Shown here: piece after piece, positions 45,769 to 55,814 of the stretch
How positions within the stretch are numbered: the stretch's first letter is position 1
How the letters are laid out: each line of letters starts with the position of its first letter
NCBI RefSeq assembly: GCF_022662105.1
Contig: NZ_JAKMCP010000004.1
Location: forward strand, 1-64,000
Direction of reading: 5' to 3'
Source of the DNA: Aestuariivivens sediminis
GTDB lineage: Bacteria; Bacteroidota; Bacteroidia; Flavobacteriales; Flavobacteriaceae
DNA: 64,000 nucleotides
Translations under genes and position numbers: made by a program
Notes under the pieces: generated by a model
What the model was told of the DNA's origin: nothing
Seen by the model: the letters and a program-made list of their open reading frames with translations, nothing else
Databases searched by the model: none

Positions 45769-48700
45769 ATGAAACTACATATTATGTTGGTAGCGCTAGT
45801 GTTTGTAGCCTGCAGTGCCCCAACAAAGGAAAACAAACAACTTTTAAATCTGCTATCTCCAGAAATTACAGGTATTAATTTTGTAAATGAAATAAGGGAA
45901 ACAGAAAAAGTAAATTATTTCACCTATCCGTATTTATATATGGGAGGCGGTACGGCTATTGGTGATTTTAATAATGATGGATTGGAAGATATTTTTTTTA
46001 CTGCAAACCAAAATGCGAATAGGTTATTTATCAACAAAGGCAATTGGCGGTTTGACGATATTACCCAAAAAGCTGGTGTTTCAGGAGATGATAGATGGTA
46101 TACCGGTGTCTCTTTAGTCGATATTAATGCAGACGGATGGATGGATATTTATCTTTCTGTAGCAGGACGTTCAGAACCCCATGATAACGAACTATACATT
46201 AACAATGGCGATTTAACCTTTACAGAAAAAGCCAAAGACTACGGCATAGCAGATAAGGGGTTTAGCTATCAAGGCACCTTTTTTGATTATGATGCCGATG
46301 GTGATTTAGACTTATTAGTCATTAATTACACGCCAACAAATTTTAATTCACAACCCGAATACTATAAATACAAAATAGATAATGTGAATCCTTCGGATTC
46401 GGATCATTTATATGAAAATGTTAACGGTAAATTTATAGATATAACAGAGGAAGCAGGAATTTCTAATTTCGGCCTTACAATAAGTTCAAGTATCTCCGAT
46501 TTTAATAATGATGGATTACAGGATATTTATTTATGCAATGACTTTGGCTCACCCGATTTTCTTTACTTAAATAATGGAGATAAAACGTTTAGGGAAGTCT
46601 CGACATTAGCAACCAACCACACAGCCATGTATAGCATGGGATCTGATGTAGCGGACTTTGATGACGATGGGTTAATGGATTTTATTCAACTAGATATGAA
46701 TCCGCCAGATAATTATCGCAATAAAGTAAATATGGCCAGTATGAATATTCCTTTATTCTGGGCACAAGTTGCTAATGGATTGCATTACCAATATATGCAT
46801 AACGTTCTACAGCTTAATTCCGGTATCATAGACAGTATCCCAAGGTTTAGCGATGTCTCTCAACTAACTGGTATTTCATCTACAGATTGGAGTTGGTCTG
46901 TACTCGCTTTGGATATAGACAACAACACCAGCAAGGATTTATTCATTACTAATGGAACAAGAAGGGATATAAATAATCGTGATTTTTTTAATAATGTGGA
47001 TAAGGGAATGGCATTTGCTTCACCAAAAAGAGTTCTTGAAGAATCAAAAAAAATTCCTTCGGAAGCTATCTCCAACTATCTATTTAGAAACAAAGGCGAT
47101 TTGAATTTTGAAGACATTTCAAGCAACGCTGGAATTGACCAACCTAGTTTTTCAAACGGCATGGCCTATGGAGACTTGGATAATGATGGGGACCTAGATA
47201 TTGTAATAAATAATATTGACCAGGAAGCTTTTGTCTATGAAAACACTACTGCTCAAGTAGGAGGCAGCAATTATTTAAAAGTTAAACTTAAAGGGGATTC
47301 AGGCAATTTAAATGGAATTGGAAGCAGAATAAAAATTATTACAAACAAGGGTTTCCAAATATTAGACCAAATGCCGGTAAGGGGGTATCAATCTACAGTT
47401 TCTAATGTATTGCATTTTGGCTTGGGAAGTGAAAATGAAATCGACACCTTAAAGATAACATGGCCAGATGGAACAGAAACCGTAAAAACGAACCTTGCGG
47501 CAAACCAAACACTTATATTAGACAAAAGTGAAGCTGTTAAATCAAAGGGGAATTTATCAAATTCTAATGGCGCATTTTTCAAAAGTATAACGGCTCAGGA
47601 AAATGATTTTATAGATTTTGTACATAAGGAGAATGATTTTGATGATTTTGAAGTGCAAATTCTGTTGCCACACAAAATGTCCCAATTTGGACCAGCGATG
47701 GTCGTTGCGGATTTAAATAATGATCATTTGGATGACCTATTTTTAGGGGGAAGTTCTGGAAGCGAAAGTGCACTATATTTTCAAACGGAGGCAGGTAAAT
47801 TCATCAAAGAAGAGAATGAGCTGTTTTTAAAATATATAGATAGTGAAGATGTCGACGCCCTGGCCTTTGACTTCGACAACGATAATGATCTCGACATATA
47901 TATTGTCTCGGGTGGAAATGAATTTGAACCTAATAATATTAATTATAAGGACCGTCTTTTAATAAATAACGGAAAGGGTGTTTTTTCAGATGGTACCAGT
48001 TTGTTGCCTGATAATAGGACAAGTGGCAGCGTAATTAGAAGTCATGATTTTGACAGTGATGGGGATCTGGATATTTTTATTGGAACAAGGCATTTACCCC
48101 ACAATTACCCTTTTTCTCAGTCTAGTTATATTTATGAAAATGACAATAATCAATTCATAGATGTTACAGAAAAAGTGGCACCAGATTTACAGAGTACCGG
48201 AATGATTACTGATGCCGTTTGGGTTGATTTGAACTCAGACAATAAAATAGATTTGGTGATTGTGGGAGAATGGATGGAGCCTCGGGTACTTCTTCAAAAT
48301 AGTGACGGCCAATTTGCAAAAGCTAATAATGAGGACTTAGGCTTGGAAAATATGTCTGGATGGTGGTATTCCATAGAGAAAGGGGATTTAGATGACGATG
48401 GCGACATGGACTTGGTATTAGGGAATCTAGGAGATAATTACAAATATCAAGCAACAGCCACCGAACCATTTAAATTATATGCCAAGGACTTCAATAATTC
48501 TGGAAGCACCGATATAGTATTAAGTTACCCACAAGGGGGTAATTATTATCCCGTCCGGGGTAAACAATGCTCTTCACAACAAATACCTGAATTAAAAGAG
48601 AAATTTAAGGACTACAATAGTTTTGCTAACGCAGATATTGAGGTCATATACGCGGACTTGGGATTACAGGACGCTTTGGAATTAAACGCGAATAATTTTT

Positions 48701-49062
48701 CATCGTATATACTGCAAAACAATGGAGGTAAATTCATAAAAAAGAGATTACCCAATTATGCACAAATTTCCTCAATTAATGATATCCTTATTGATGATTT
48801 TGATGATGACGGAATAAAAGACGTAATCGTTGCAGGAAATCTATATACTTCTGAGGTGGAGACAACAAGAAATGATGCAAGTTATGGCAGTCTTATAAAA
48901 TTCACCCAAAACATAGAGAATTTGAGAGCACTCAAGCCATCAGAGACCGGCTTGTTCGTAAGAGGTGACTGTAAGAAAATTAATAAAATTAAAATTGGCG
49001 ATTCATTTTATGTGATTGCAGCCATTAACGATGCTGCTATTTCCCTGAATCGAATTTTATAA
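45769..49062 (+). CDS. FG-GAP/VCBS and ASPIC-UnbV repeat lipoprotein (CRTAC1-like)
   Basis: 1097 residues from the ATG at 45769; a TTG two codons upstream is less likely. Lipobox VFVAC with Cys15. Many Ca2+-binding FG-GAP blades (DFNNDGLEDIFF, DYDADGDLDLLVI, DLDNDGDLDIVI) form probably two beta-propellers. An ASPIC/UnbV domain at about 530-600 (GIGSRIKI, GYQSTVSNVLHFGLGS, ITWPDGT) sits between them. Such proteins often accompany SusCD pairs and are presumed to bind glycan or protein at the cell surface. No catalytic function is known. Confidence 0.85.
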   Translation: MKLHIMLVALVFVACSAPTKENKQLLNLLSPEITGINFVNEIRETEKVNYFTYPYLYMGGGTAIGDFNNDGLEDIFFTANQNANRLFINKGNWRFDDITQKAGVSGDDRWYTGVSLVDINADGWMDIYLSVAGRSEPHDNELYINNGDLTFTEKAKDYGIADKGFSYQGTFFDYDADGDLDLLVINYTPTNFNSQPEYYKYKIDNVNPSDSDHLYENVNGKFIDITEEAGISNFGLTISSSISDFNNDGLQDIYLCNDFGSPDFLYLNNGDKTFREVSTLATNHTAMYSMGSDVADFDDDGLMDFIQLDMNPPDNYRNKVNMASMNIPLFWAQVANGLHYQYMHNVLQLNSGIIDSIPRFSDVSQLTGISSTDWSWSVLALDIDNNTSKDLFITNGTRRDINNRDFFNNVDKGMAFASPKRVLEESKKIPSEAISNYLFRNKGDLNFEDISSNAGIDQPSFSNGMAYGDLDNDGDLDIVINNIDQEAFVYENTTAQVGGSNYLKVKLKGDSGNLNGIGSRIKIITNKGFQILDQMPVRGYQSTVSNVLHFGLGSENEIDTLKITWPDGTETVKTNLAANQTLILDKSEAVKSKGNLSNSNGAFFKSITAQENDFIDFVHKENDFDDFEVQILLPHKMSQFGPAMVVADLNNDHLDDLFLGGSSGSESALYFQTEAGKFIKEENELFLKYIDSEDVDALAFDFDNDNDLDIYIVSGGNEFEPNNINYKDRLLINNGKGVFSDGTSLLPDNRTSGSVIRSHDFDSDGDLDIFIGTRHLPHNYPFSQSSYIYENDNNQFIDVTEKVAPDLQSTGMITDAVWVDLNSDNKIDLVIVGEWMEPRVLLQNSDGQFAKANNEDLGLENMSGWWYSIEKGDLDDDGDMDLVLGNLGDNYKYQATATEPFKLYAKDFNNSGSTDIVLSYPQGGNYYPVRGKQCSSQQIPELKEKFKDYNSFANADIEVIYADLGLQDALELNANNFSSYILQNNGGKFIKKRLPNYAQISSINDILIDDFDDDGIKDVIVAGNLYTSEVETTRNDASYGSLIKFTQNIENLRALKPSETGLFVRGDCKKINKIKIGDSFYVIAAINDAAISLNRIL

Positions 49063-49069
49063 AAGCATC

Positions 49070-49145
49070 CAATTAAAATTAGGGGTTTAATTCCTAAGGA
49101 ATCAGGTTTAAAACCTATAATTATAAGTTTAAATAGGATGCCTCT
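49070..49145. other. Imperfect hairpins in the 160-bp spacer
   Basis: Between the FG-GAP gene and the DUF5107 gene. Loosely complementary arms (around AATTAGGGGTTTAA and TTTAAAACCTATAATT) plus a short GCATCC/GGATGC pair could form a structured leader or weak terminator. Nothing stronger is visible. Confidence 0.3.
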
Positions 49146-49222
49146 GTAAATTTATTGGAGTAACTAATTTGGGGGAATATTATACCTCAAAATGATAACC
49201 ACAATCTAAAAATATTATAATT

Positions 49223-52200
49223 ATGACTAGAATTAAAGGGACATTATTTCACACCATTTGTTTATTTATTTTCTCATTTTACATAAGCGCTAATTCTCAG
49301 GTAACAGTTACTAAAGAAACTATTAACATACCTACCTATAAGATTGGAAAGCCCAATGTAATGCCTAGATTTTATGAAGGCAAAACACATCAAGGGGTAC
49401 AACGTAGAGTCTATCCCTATCCAATGGATGATCAGTTAACAACAGTCAAGGAAGATAAGGAATATGATATTCTAACAATGGAAAACAAGTTTATAAAGCT
49501 TGGTATTATTCCTTCACTTGGAGGACGTATATATTATGCCCTTGATAAAACCAACGATTATATATGGTTCTATAAAAACGATGTCGTAAAACCTTCTCTT
49601 ATTGGCATGGTTGGAAATTGGATATCAGGTTCGAATGCTTGGGGTTTTCCACACCATCACGGCCCCAACACTGTAAAACCTATGGATTTCGAGATAGAAA
49701 ATAATGAAGATGCTAGTAAAACGGTATGGATTGCTAATACGGATAAAAGGCATCGCATGAGAATTTTAGTAGGTTATACCATTTACCCTAATTCGTCCAT
49801 TGTAGAGATGTCAATTAAACCTGAAAACAGAACAGCGATATCAAATTCTTTTCTGTTTTGGGCGAACCCCTCTGTGCATGTGGATACTACCTATCAGGTT
49901 ATTTTCCCTCCTTCTGTTCAATATGTTACCCAACACGCCAAAAGGGAAATGACTACATGGCCTATTGCTGATGGAGACTATAATCACTTTGATTATACCA
50001 ATGTAGACATAAGCAAATGGAAAAACGTAGGTGTGCCCTCATCATTTTTTTCCTGGAACCCAAAAGAAGATTATTTTGCCGGATATGACCACGGCAAGGA
50101 AGCCGGAACGGCCTGGATAGGAAATCATCATATCATGCCCGGCATGAAGTATTGGGCCGATGGAAATAACCCTGCGGGTGTTAGAATAAATAAGGGCCTT
50201 ACGGATAATTCTAGTCAATATATTGAATTGATGGCTGGATTCTATACTGATAACCAGCCAGATTATAGCTGGATTCAACCCTATGAATCTAAATATGGTG
50301 TAATGACATGGTTCCCAATACGGGAATTGGGAGGCTTAAAGTATGCGAATAAAAATGGGGCAATAAACATAGAAATTATAGGAGATAGAGCTAGAATTGG
50401 TATTAACACAACAATGCCTCAAGAAGATGCAATCGTAACGCTGAGTAATAAAGACAGTTCAATCTATAAAAATATCACTTATATTGGACCGGATCAACCT
50501 TTCTTAGAAAGCGTCAAAATACCAAACAATACTTTGGAAGATGATTTAGAAATTACAGTAGTGGACGCTCACGGGTCTCCCCTTTTAAGATTTGCTCCCA
50601 GGAATCACCATCCCCCAGCAGAATCCATGCCAGAGCCACTCAAAACACCTGATTCTCCTGAAGAAATCGCAACCATTGAAGAATTATACCTACTGGGCTT
50701 AAGGCTGAACCAGTTTTACAGTTCTTACAATCCCATGCCATATTATAATGAGGCATTAAAGAGAGATCCTAATGACTATAGAGTTAATACTCAATTGGGA
50801 ATTCTTGCTTTAAAAGGAAAAGATTGGAAGCAGGCAGAAGCATATTTACAGAGAGCCGTGGACAGAATTACAATGAATTATACGCGACCTAAAGATGGTG
50901 AAGGGTTATACTACCTTGCCCTGGCTCAGCGAGCCTTAGGTAAATCTACTGAAGCTTACGATAACCTCTACAGAGCATCTTGGAGTTCTGCCTGGCATGC
51001 TGCTGCTTATTACCAACTCGCTGAAATGGACTGTGAACGACATGAATTCAATAAAGCTTTAAACCATATCGAGAGAGCTTTATCTACAAATGCATCGAAT
51101 ACAAAAGGCATGTTATTAAAAGCAATGATTTTACGTAAGTCCAGCGACCTCAATAGGGCTAAGGAAATAGTAAAAGAGATTATTTCTAAAGATTTACTAA
51201 ATCATTGGGCATATAATGAACTAATGCTAATTCAAAGAGAGGAAGATGACAAAGACTATATTGATACTAAGAACAAGTTGGTGTCCTTAATGAGAAATGA
51301 AGTGGAGTCGTACCTTGAACTTGCTAATAATTACAGCAATAGTGGTTTTATAAGTGAAGCGAAGGAAATTTTATTACGACTGGAAGCAACAGGCAATAGC
51401 TACCCAATGCTGTATTACTATTTGGGCTATTATAGCCATCTTCTGGATGAAAATAATGAATCATTGAATTATTACAAAAAAGCGGCTAACATGCCACATG
51501 ATTATTGCTATCCTTTTAGAGCGGAATCCATATATGTGCTTGAGCATGCCATGCTCACAAACCATAACGATGCCAAAGCCCCTTACTACTTAGGGAATCT
51601 GTTTTATGAAGCACAACCAAATCGTGCCATAGAGATGTGGGAAAAATCTATTGAAAGGGACGATACCTTCTATATTGCACATCGCAATATTGGGTTGGCC
51701 TATGAGGAGGCGAAAGAGGATAATCACGAAGCTATGAAACGTTATGAGAAAGCAGTAGCCTTAAATTCTAAAGATCCGAGATTACTTTTTGAATTAGATG
51801 AAATTTATGAAAAAAATAGAATATCACCAGAAAGAAAATACCAGATTCTCAAAGAGAACCAGGAGACTGCTAGCCTGCGTACAGAAACCTTACTGCGTTT
51901 TGCCACTCGTTCATTGGAAGCGGGTAAGTACCAGGAGGCTATAGAAATTATTGAAAGCAACACATTCCCACAACTGGAAGGAGGACGCGAGATGCAAGAT
52001 ACTTACCTGAGCGCTTATACGCTTAGGGGAATGGATTACCTCAACACTAATGCGCTAGACAAGGCAGAGGCAGATTTTAAGAAAATTATTGATTATCCAG
52101 TAGGTAGGTTTGGAAGGGCTAGATGGGCACAATTTAATTACTTATTAGGCCTAACTTATGAAAAAATGGGTAAACAGGATTTGGCCATGAGTTACTTCAA

Positions 52201-52537
52201 GAAAGCTGAAGCGATGAATATTCCATTTAGAGGTGCCGATTCAGAATATATTTATTATCGTGGGCTATCATTAAAAAAGTTGGGAAAGAAAAAAGCAGCG
52301 GACGAATTATTTAAAAAACTTCTCGAGTATATTCAGGAGAAGGATAATAGCACATTTTTTACACAGTTTGAAGGAGGCCAATCGGAAGATTTTCGAGTTG
52401 CTACTAATCATTATATTACAGGTTTAGCTCATCAAGGTCTTGAAAATACAGCCGAAGCTAAAGCTAACTTCAATAAGGCCCTATCCTATCTGCCCTCTCA
52501 TATTTGGAGCAGAATTCATTTAAATCAATTAAATTAA
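49223..52537 (+). CDS. DUF5107 domain protein with C-terminal TPR repeats
   Basis: 1104 residues. Signal peptide (FHTICLFIFSFYISANSQ). Residues about 30-330 match the DUF5107 pattern (FYEGKTHQGVQRRVYPYP, LGGRIYYALDK, SGSNAWGFPHHHGPNT, KYWADGNNPAG), which has the look of a galactose-mutarotase/GH-accessory fold. From about 490 to the end there are a dozen or more TPR-like helical pairs (APYYLGNLFYEAQPNRAIEMWEKS). The role is unknown; the His/Trp/Asp-rich N-terminal part suggests sugar binding or catalysis, with TPRs for assembly. It belongs to the PUL by position and strand. Confidence 0.75.
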   Translation: MTRIKGTLFHTICLFIFSFYISANSQVTVTKETINIPTYKIGKPNVMPRFYEGKTHQGVQRRVYPYPMDDQLTTVKEDKEYDILTMENKFIKLGIIPSLGGRIYYALDKTNDYIWFYKNDVVKPSLIGMVGNWISGSNAWGFPHHHGPNTVKPMDFEIENNEDASKTVWIANTDKRHRMRILVGYTIYPNSSIVEMSIKPENRTAISNSFLFWANPSVHVDTTYQVIFPPSVQYVTQHAKREMTTWPIADGDYNHFDYTNVDISKWKNVGVPSSFFSWNPKEDYFAGYDHGKEAGTAWIGNHHIMPGMKYWADGNNPAGVRINKGLTDNSSQYIELMAGFYTDNQPDYSWIQPYESKYGVMTWFPIRELGGLKYANKNGAINIEIIGDRARIGINTTMPQEDAIVTLSNKDSSIYKNITYIGPDQPFLESVKIPNNTLEDDLEITVVDAHGSPLLRFAPRNHHPPAESMPEPLKTPDSPEEIATIEELYLLGLRLNQFYSSYNPMPYYNEALKRDPNDYRVNTQLGILALKGKDWKQAEAYLQRAVDRITMNYTRPKDGEGLYYLALAQRALGKSTEAYDNLYRASWSSAWHAAAYYQLAEMDCERHEFNKALNHIERALSTNASNTKGMLLKAMILRKSSDLNRAKEIVKEIISKDLLNHWAYNELMLIQREEDDKDYIDTKNKLVSLMRNEVESYLELANNYSNSGFISEAKEILLRLEATGNSYPMLYYYLGYYSHLLDENNESLNYYKKAANMPHDYCYPFRAESIYVLEHAMLTNHNDAKAPYYLGNLFYEAQPNRAIEMWEKSIERDDTFYIAHRNIGLAYEEAKEDNHEAMKRYEKAVALNSKDPRLLFELDEIYEKNRISPERKYQILKENQETASLRTETLLRFATRSLEAGKYQEAIEIIESNTFPQLEGGREMQDTYLSAYTLRGMDYLNTNALDKAEADFKKIIDYPVGRFGRARWAQFNYLLGLTYEKMGKQDLAMSYFKKAEAMNIPFRGADSEYIYYRGLSLKKLGKKKAADELFKKLLEYIQEKDNSTFFTQFEGGQSEDFRVATNHYITGLAHQGLENTAEAKANFNKALSYLPSHIWSRIHLNQLN

Positions 52538-52764
52538 AAAGTAAAGACTTAAATTAATTTAAAATTTCGATAACCTTGACTATAAACCATTTAATTCATA
52601 AACTTAAGGTGGAATGGATTTTAATCCCAATATCACCGAATATCTTTTGTCAAGTTAATTTGGCAGAGGAAATATTGTCTCTCCCAATATATATGGTAAA
52701 GGCACCCGAAAAGGTCCCTATTTTTTTAAAATAGATAATTATCAAGGTTCAAAAAAGGTTATTT

Positions 52765-54186
52765 ATGAATTGGTTTATTGACTGGAAAACAAAGAATACC
52801 AATCTTATTATCTTGGCTACAACATTTACGCTGTGTTCTTCTTGTAACAGGTTAGTGAAAACAGAGGTTGAAAGTAAGTTGGAAACGCCATGTTTAAATT
52901 ATGATTCAAACCAAACGCATATTGTTATTTCCAGAGAAGAATATTATAACAAGCTATATGGGTTTTGGTTGGGACAATGTATAGCGAATTGGACAGGGCT
53001 CGTAACTGAAATGGATAAAGTAGGAAATATTGGTGAATTTAAAACAGGACCTTTCTATACAAGAGATGATTGGGGAAAACCTGATGAGCCGAGTATTTGG
53101 GATCAAGGTGTTCCAAGCGATTTATCCGCTACAATTGATTTTGTCTTCAGGGATGAGGGTTCGGTTTGGGGGTCTGACGACGATACGGACATAGAGTATA
53201 TTTATCAGGAAATAGTACTGGCCAATAAGACAGTAATGCTCACTGGCCATCAAATAGCGGCAGGTTGGCTTAGGCATATAAAGAAGGAAGAGGAAAACTA
53301 TTTGTGGGTTTCTAACGAGAGGGCGTTTAAATTAATGCAAAACGGCATCATACCGCCGGAGACGGGTAACCCGACCAATAATCCTTATTATGAAATGATT
53401 GATGCGCAATTGACTACGGAAATTTTTGGTCTGTTTGCTCCTACTCGCCCGGATATCGCATTAAAAATGGCTCACTTGCCAATTCAAACAACAGCAAGGT
53501 ATAACGCTGAATGGGCCTCAGAGTTTTATGTGGTTATGCATTCTATAGCTTCTAATGTGGAATCCGATACCTCCTTAAAGGAGACTATTTTTCATATGGC
53601 TCAGGAGGCTAGGAAAAGACTTCCACATGAATCTTATTCGGCTAAAATGTTTGATTATGTAATGAGCAGATATATTAAAGACATTCCATGGGAACAGGTA
53701 AGAGATGAAGTCTATGAAAAATATCAATTAAACCAGGAGGACGGCTATGACATAACTTCTAAAAACCTATATTGTAATGGATGTTTTGCTTCTGGAATTA
53801 ATTTTGCTTCCAGCATAATCAGCTTGCTATATGGTGAAGGGGATTTAAAAGAAACCATTAAGATAGGGTCATTGGCAGGCTGGGATTCTGATAATCCTAC
53901 CGCCACTTGGGGCGGCTTATTAGGGTTTCTCTTGGGAAAGGAGGGTGTTGAAGAAGCTTTCGACAGAAAGTTTGCAAGTAAATATAATATACATAGAACC
54001 AGAATAGGTTTTCCTAATAACGGTATTGATGATTTTAAGAATATGGCAGAAAAGGGAATAAAAGTTATTGATATGGTAGTTCAAGAGCAGATGGACGGTG
54101 TGGTCGATTTAAAAAGAAATATATGGTGCATACCTCGGCACAATGCAAATATTGAAACCGCCAAAGGGGATATGGGTGAAAATTAA
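52765..54186 (+). CDS. Exported ADP-ribosylglycohydrolase-fold protein
   Basis: 473 residues. The hydrophobic N-terminus (TNLIILATTFTLCSSC) looks like a lipoprotein signal with Cys27 the likely anchor. The three family regions are present: YGFWLGQCIANWTG (in place of the GDALG-type helix), WGSDDDTDIEYIY (metal-binding Asp cluster) and GWDSDNPTATWGGLLG near the C-terminus (the GGDTDS-type second metal site, with Trp for Gly). Known members hydrolyse ADP-ribosyl N- or O-glycosidic bonds in the cytoplasm. Export and PUL context argue for another glycosidic substrate, which is inference. Confidence 0.8.
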   Translation: MNWFIDWKTKNTNLIILATTFTLCSSCNRLVKTEVESKLETPCLNYDSNQTHIVISREEYYNKLYGFWLGQCIANWTGLVTEMDKVGNIGEFKTGPFYTRDDWGKPDEPSIWDQGVPSDLSATIDFVFRDEGSVWGSDDDTDIEYIYQEIVLANKTVMLTGHQIAAGWLRHIKKEEENYLWVSNERAFKLMQNGIIPPETGNPTNNPYYEMIDAQLTTEIFGLFAPTRPDIALKMAHLPIQTTARYNAEWASEFYVVMHSIASNVESDTSLKETIFHMAQEARKRLPHESYSAKMFDYVMSRYIKDIPWEQVRDEVYEKYQLNQEDGYDITSKNLYCNGCFASGINFASSIISLLYGEGDLKETIKIGSLAGWDSDNPTATWGGLLGFLLGKEGVEEAFDRKFASKYNIHRTRIGFPNNGIDDFKNMAEKGIKVIDMVVQEQMDGVVDLKRNIWCIPRHNANIETAKGDMGEN

Positions 54187-54248
54187 AAAAGCAACTAATT
54201 TACTTCTTGGTAGGGGACACGCTCTTAACCAATATTTTTTGAAAATCA

Positions 54249-55781
54249 ATGATAGAAACTAAACCAAAGAAAATAATTTTAATCACCTCAATTCTAATTA
54301 TAGTGGTAGTTGCTCTGTTTGTGGTTTCATATTTATCTAAAAGAGAGAAAAGACGATACACGGAAAATCTATATGAATTGCGTTGCGGTAGTTGTCATTT
54401 AGTACCAGCCATAAATAATATTCCTAAACCTTTATGGGAAACTAGGGTGTTGCCGGAAATGGCAAAAAGGATGGGGCTAAAGAATTACATGGATGGCCGT
54501 GGAAGTTATTCTTCAGAAGAACAGTATTACATCGAAAAAAATAATGCGTATCCGAAAAAGCAAATGATCGATAGTTTAGAATGGCTTAGGTTGTGCAATT
54601 ATATATTGAGTATGGCCCCAGAGAGTTTGTCAAATTTACCTGATAGAACACACAGGAACAGCGCCCTGAAACAATTTGACACGTCTTTTATCAGTATAAA
54701 CACGAAAAAACCACAAGGCGGTATAGTAAATCTGAAATTTGATAGTCGCAATAACAGCTTACTTATTGGTGATGTATTCGGCCAGCTTTTTAATTGGAAT
54801 GGTAGAGCAAATCCAATACTAAATTTAGAATCGCCAATTATTTCTAGTGTTTCAACAGGTAATTCGCTTATAGCAACAGAAATTGGTATAATGAGCCCGA
54901 GTGAGATCCCAAAAGGTGAGCTACACCTAGTACATTCTGATACAATAATTTCCCTTCAAAAGGAACTTCACAGGCCTGTTTATACCGAATGCAATGATCT
55001 TAATAATGATGGTAATTCTGAAATTATAATATGTGAGTTCGGACATATTACCGGGGAGCTCTCACTTCTTGAAAAAGAAGAGGGGGTCTACATGAAACGA
55101 ACACTTTTGGCGCTTCCTGGAAGCATAAAAGTTGAAGTCGTTGACATGAATAATGATGGAAAAAAAGATATCATAGCCTTGTTCGCCCAGGGACGTGAGG
55201 GAATTTATATTTTTTATCAGAAGGAAAATTTCGAATTTGAGATAGATCCGGTAATACTTATGGGCCCGGAATATGGTTCAAGTTGGTTTTCATTATTGGA
55301 TTATAACAATGATGGCCACTTAGACATCCTCCTTGCCAATGGAGATAATGCAGATTATTCTAGGTTTCTTAAACCTTACCATGGCGTTAGGCTTTTTATT
55401 AATAACAAGAAGAATGCATTTAAAGAAGAATGGTTTTACCCTATTAATGGCGCAACACGCGTATTGAATGATGATTTTGATCAGGATGGCGACATGGATT
55501 TTGCTGTATTGTCATTTTTCCCAGATTTTGATAATGGATTGGAGGAAGGCTTTGTATACTTAGAAAATAATAACGCAACTCAGTATTCCTTTACAGCGCA
55601 TACCACAATAGCTGCAAGTAATGGAAATTGGCTGGTAATGGAAAAGGGAGATTTCGACAATGATGGCGATATCGATTTAATGTTAGGCAATTTTAGTATG
55701 CTTGCATCAAATAAGTTCAAGAGTAAGAAAGAGAACGATCTTCTATTTCTTCAGAATAACCTCTTCAACGATAGAAAATGA
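54249..55781 (+). CDS. Membrane-anchored c-type heme and FG-GAP protein
   Basis: 510 residues. A signal anchor at residues 9-28 (IILITSILIIVVVALFVVSY) precedes a heme-attachment motif C46-GSC-H50. An FG-GAP/VCBS propeller follows from about 150 (DLNNDGNSEIII, DMNNDGKKDIIAL, DYNNDGHLDILLA, DQDGDMDFAV, DFDNDGDIDLMLG). The single CxxCH suggests a small cytochrome-c-like domain (to ~140) whose axial second ligand is not obvious. No oxidoreductase partner except the PhyH-like enzyme is nearby. It could pass electrons or merely be a degenerate cytochrome used as a scaffold. Confidence 0.78.
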   Translation: MIETKPKKIILITSILIIVVVALFVVSYLSKREKRRYTENLYELRCGSCHLVPAINNIPKPLWETRVLPEMAKRMGLKNYMDGRGSYSSEEQYYIEKNNAYPKKQMIDSLEWLRLCNYILSMAPESLSNLPDRTHRNSALKQFDTSFISINTKKPQGGIVNLKFDSRNNSLLIGDVFGQLFNWNGRANPILNLESPIISSVSTGNSLIATEIGIMSPSEIPKGELHLVHSDTIISLQKELHRPVYTECNDLNNDGNSEIIICEFGHITGELSLLEKEEGVYMKRTLLALPGSIKVEVVDMNNDGKKDIIALFAQGREGIYIFYQKENFEFEIDPVILMGPEYGSSWFSLLDYNNDGHLDILLANGDNADYSRFLKPYHGVRLFINNKKNAFKEEWFYPINGATRVLNDDFDQDGDMDFAVLSFFPDFDNGLEEGFVYLENNNATQYSFTAHTTIAASNGNWLVMEKGDFDNDGDIDLMLGNFSMLASNKFKSKKENDLLFLQNNLFNDRK

Positions 55782-55814
55782 GAAAATGTAACAAACCAAA
55801 ACAATGAATATAAA

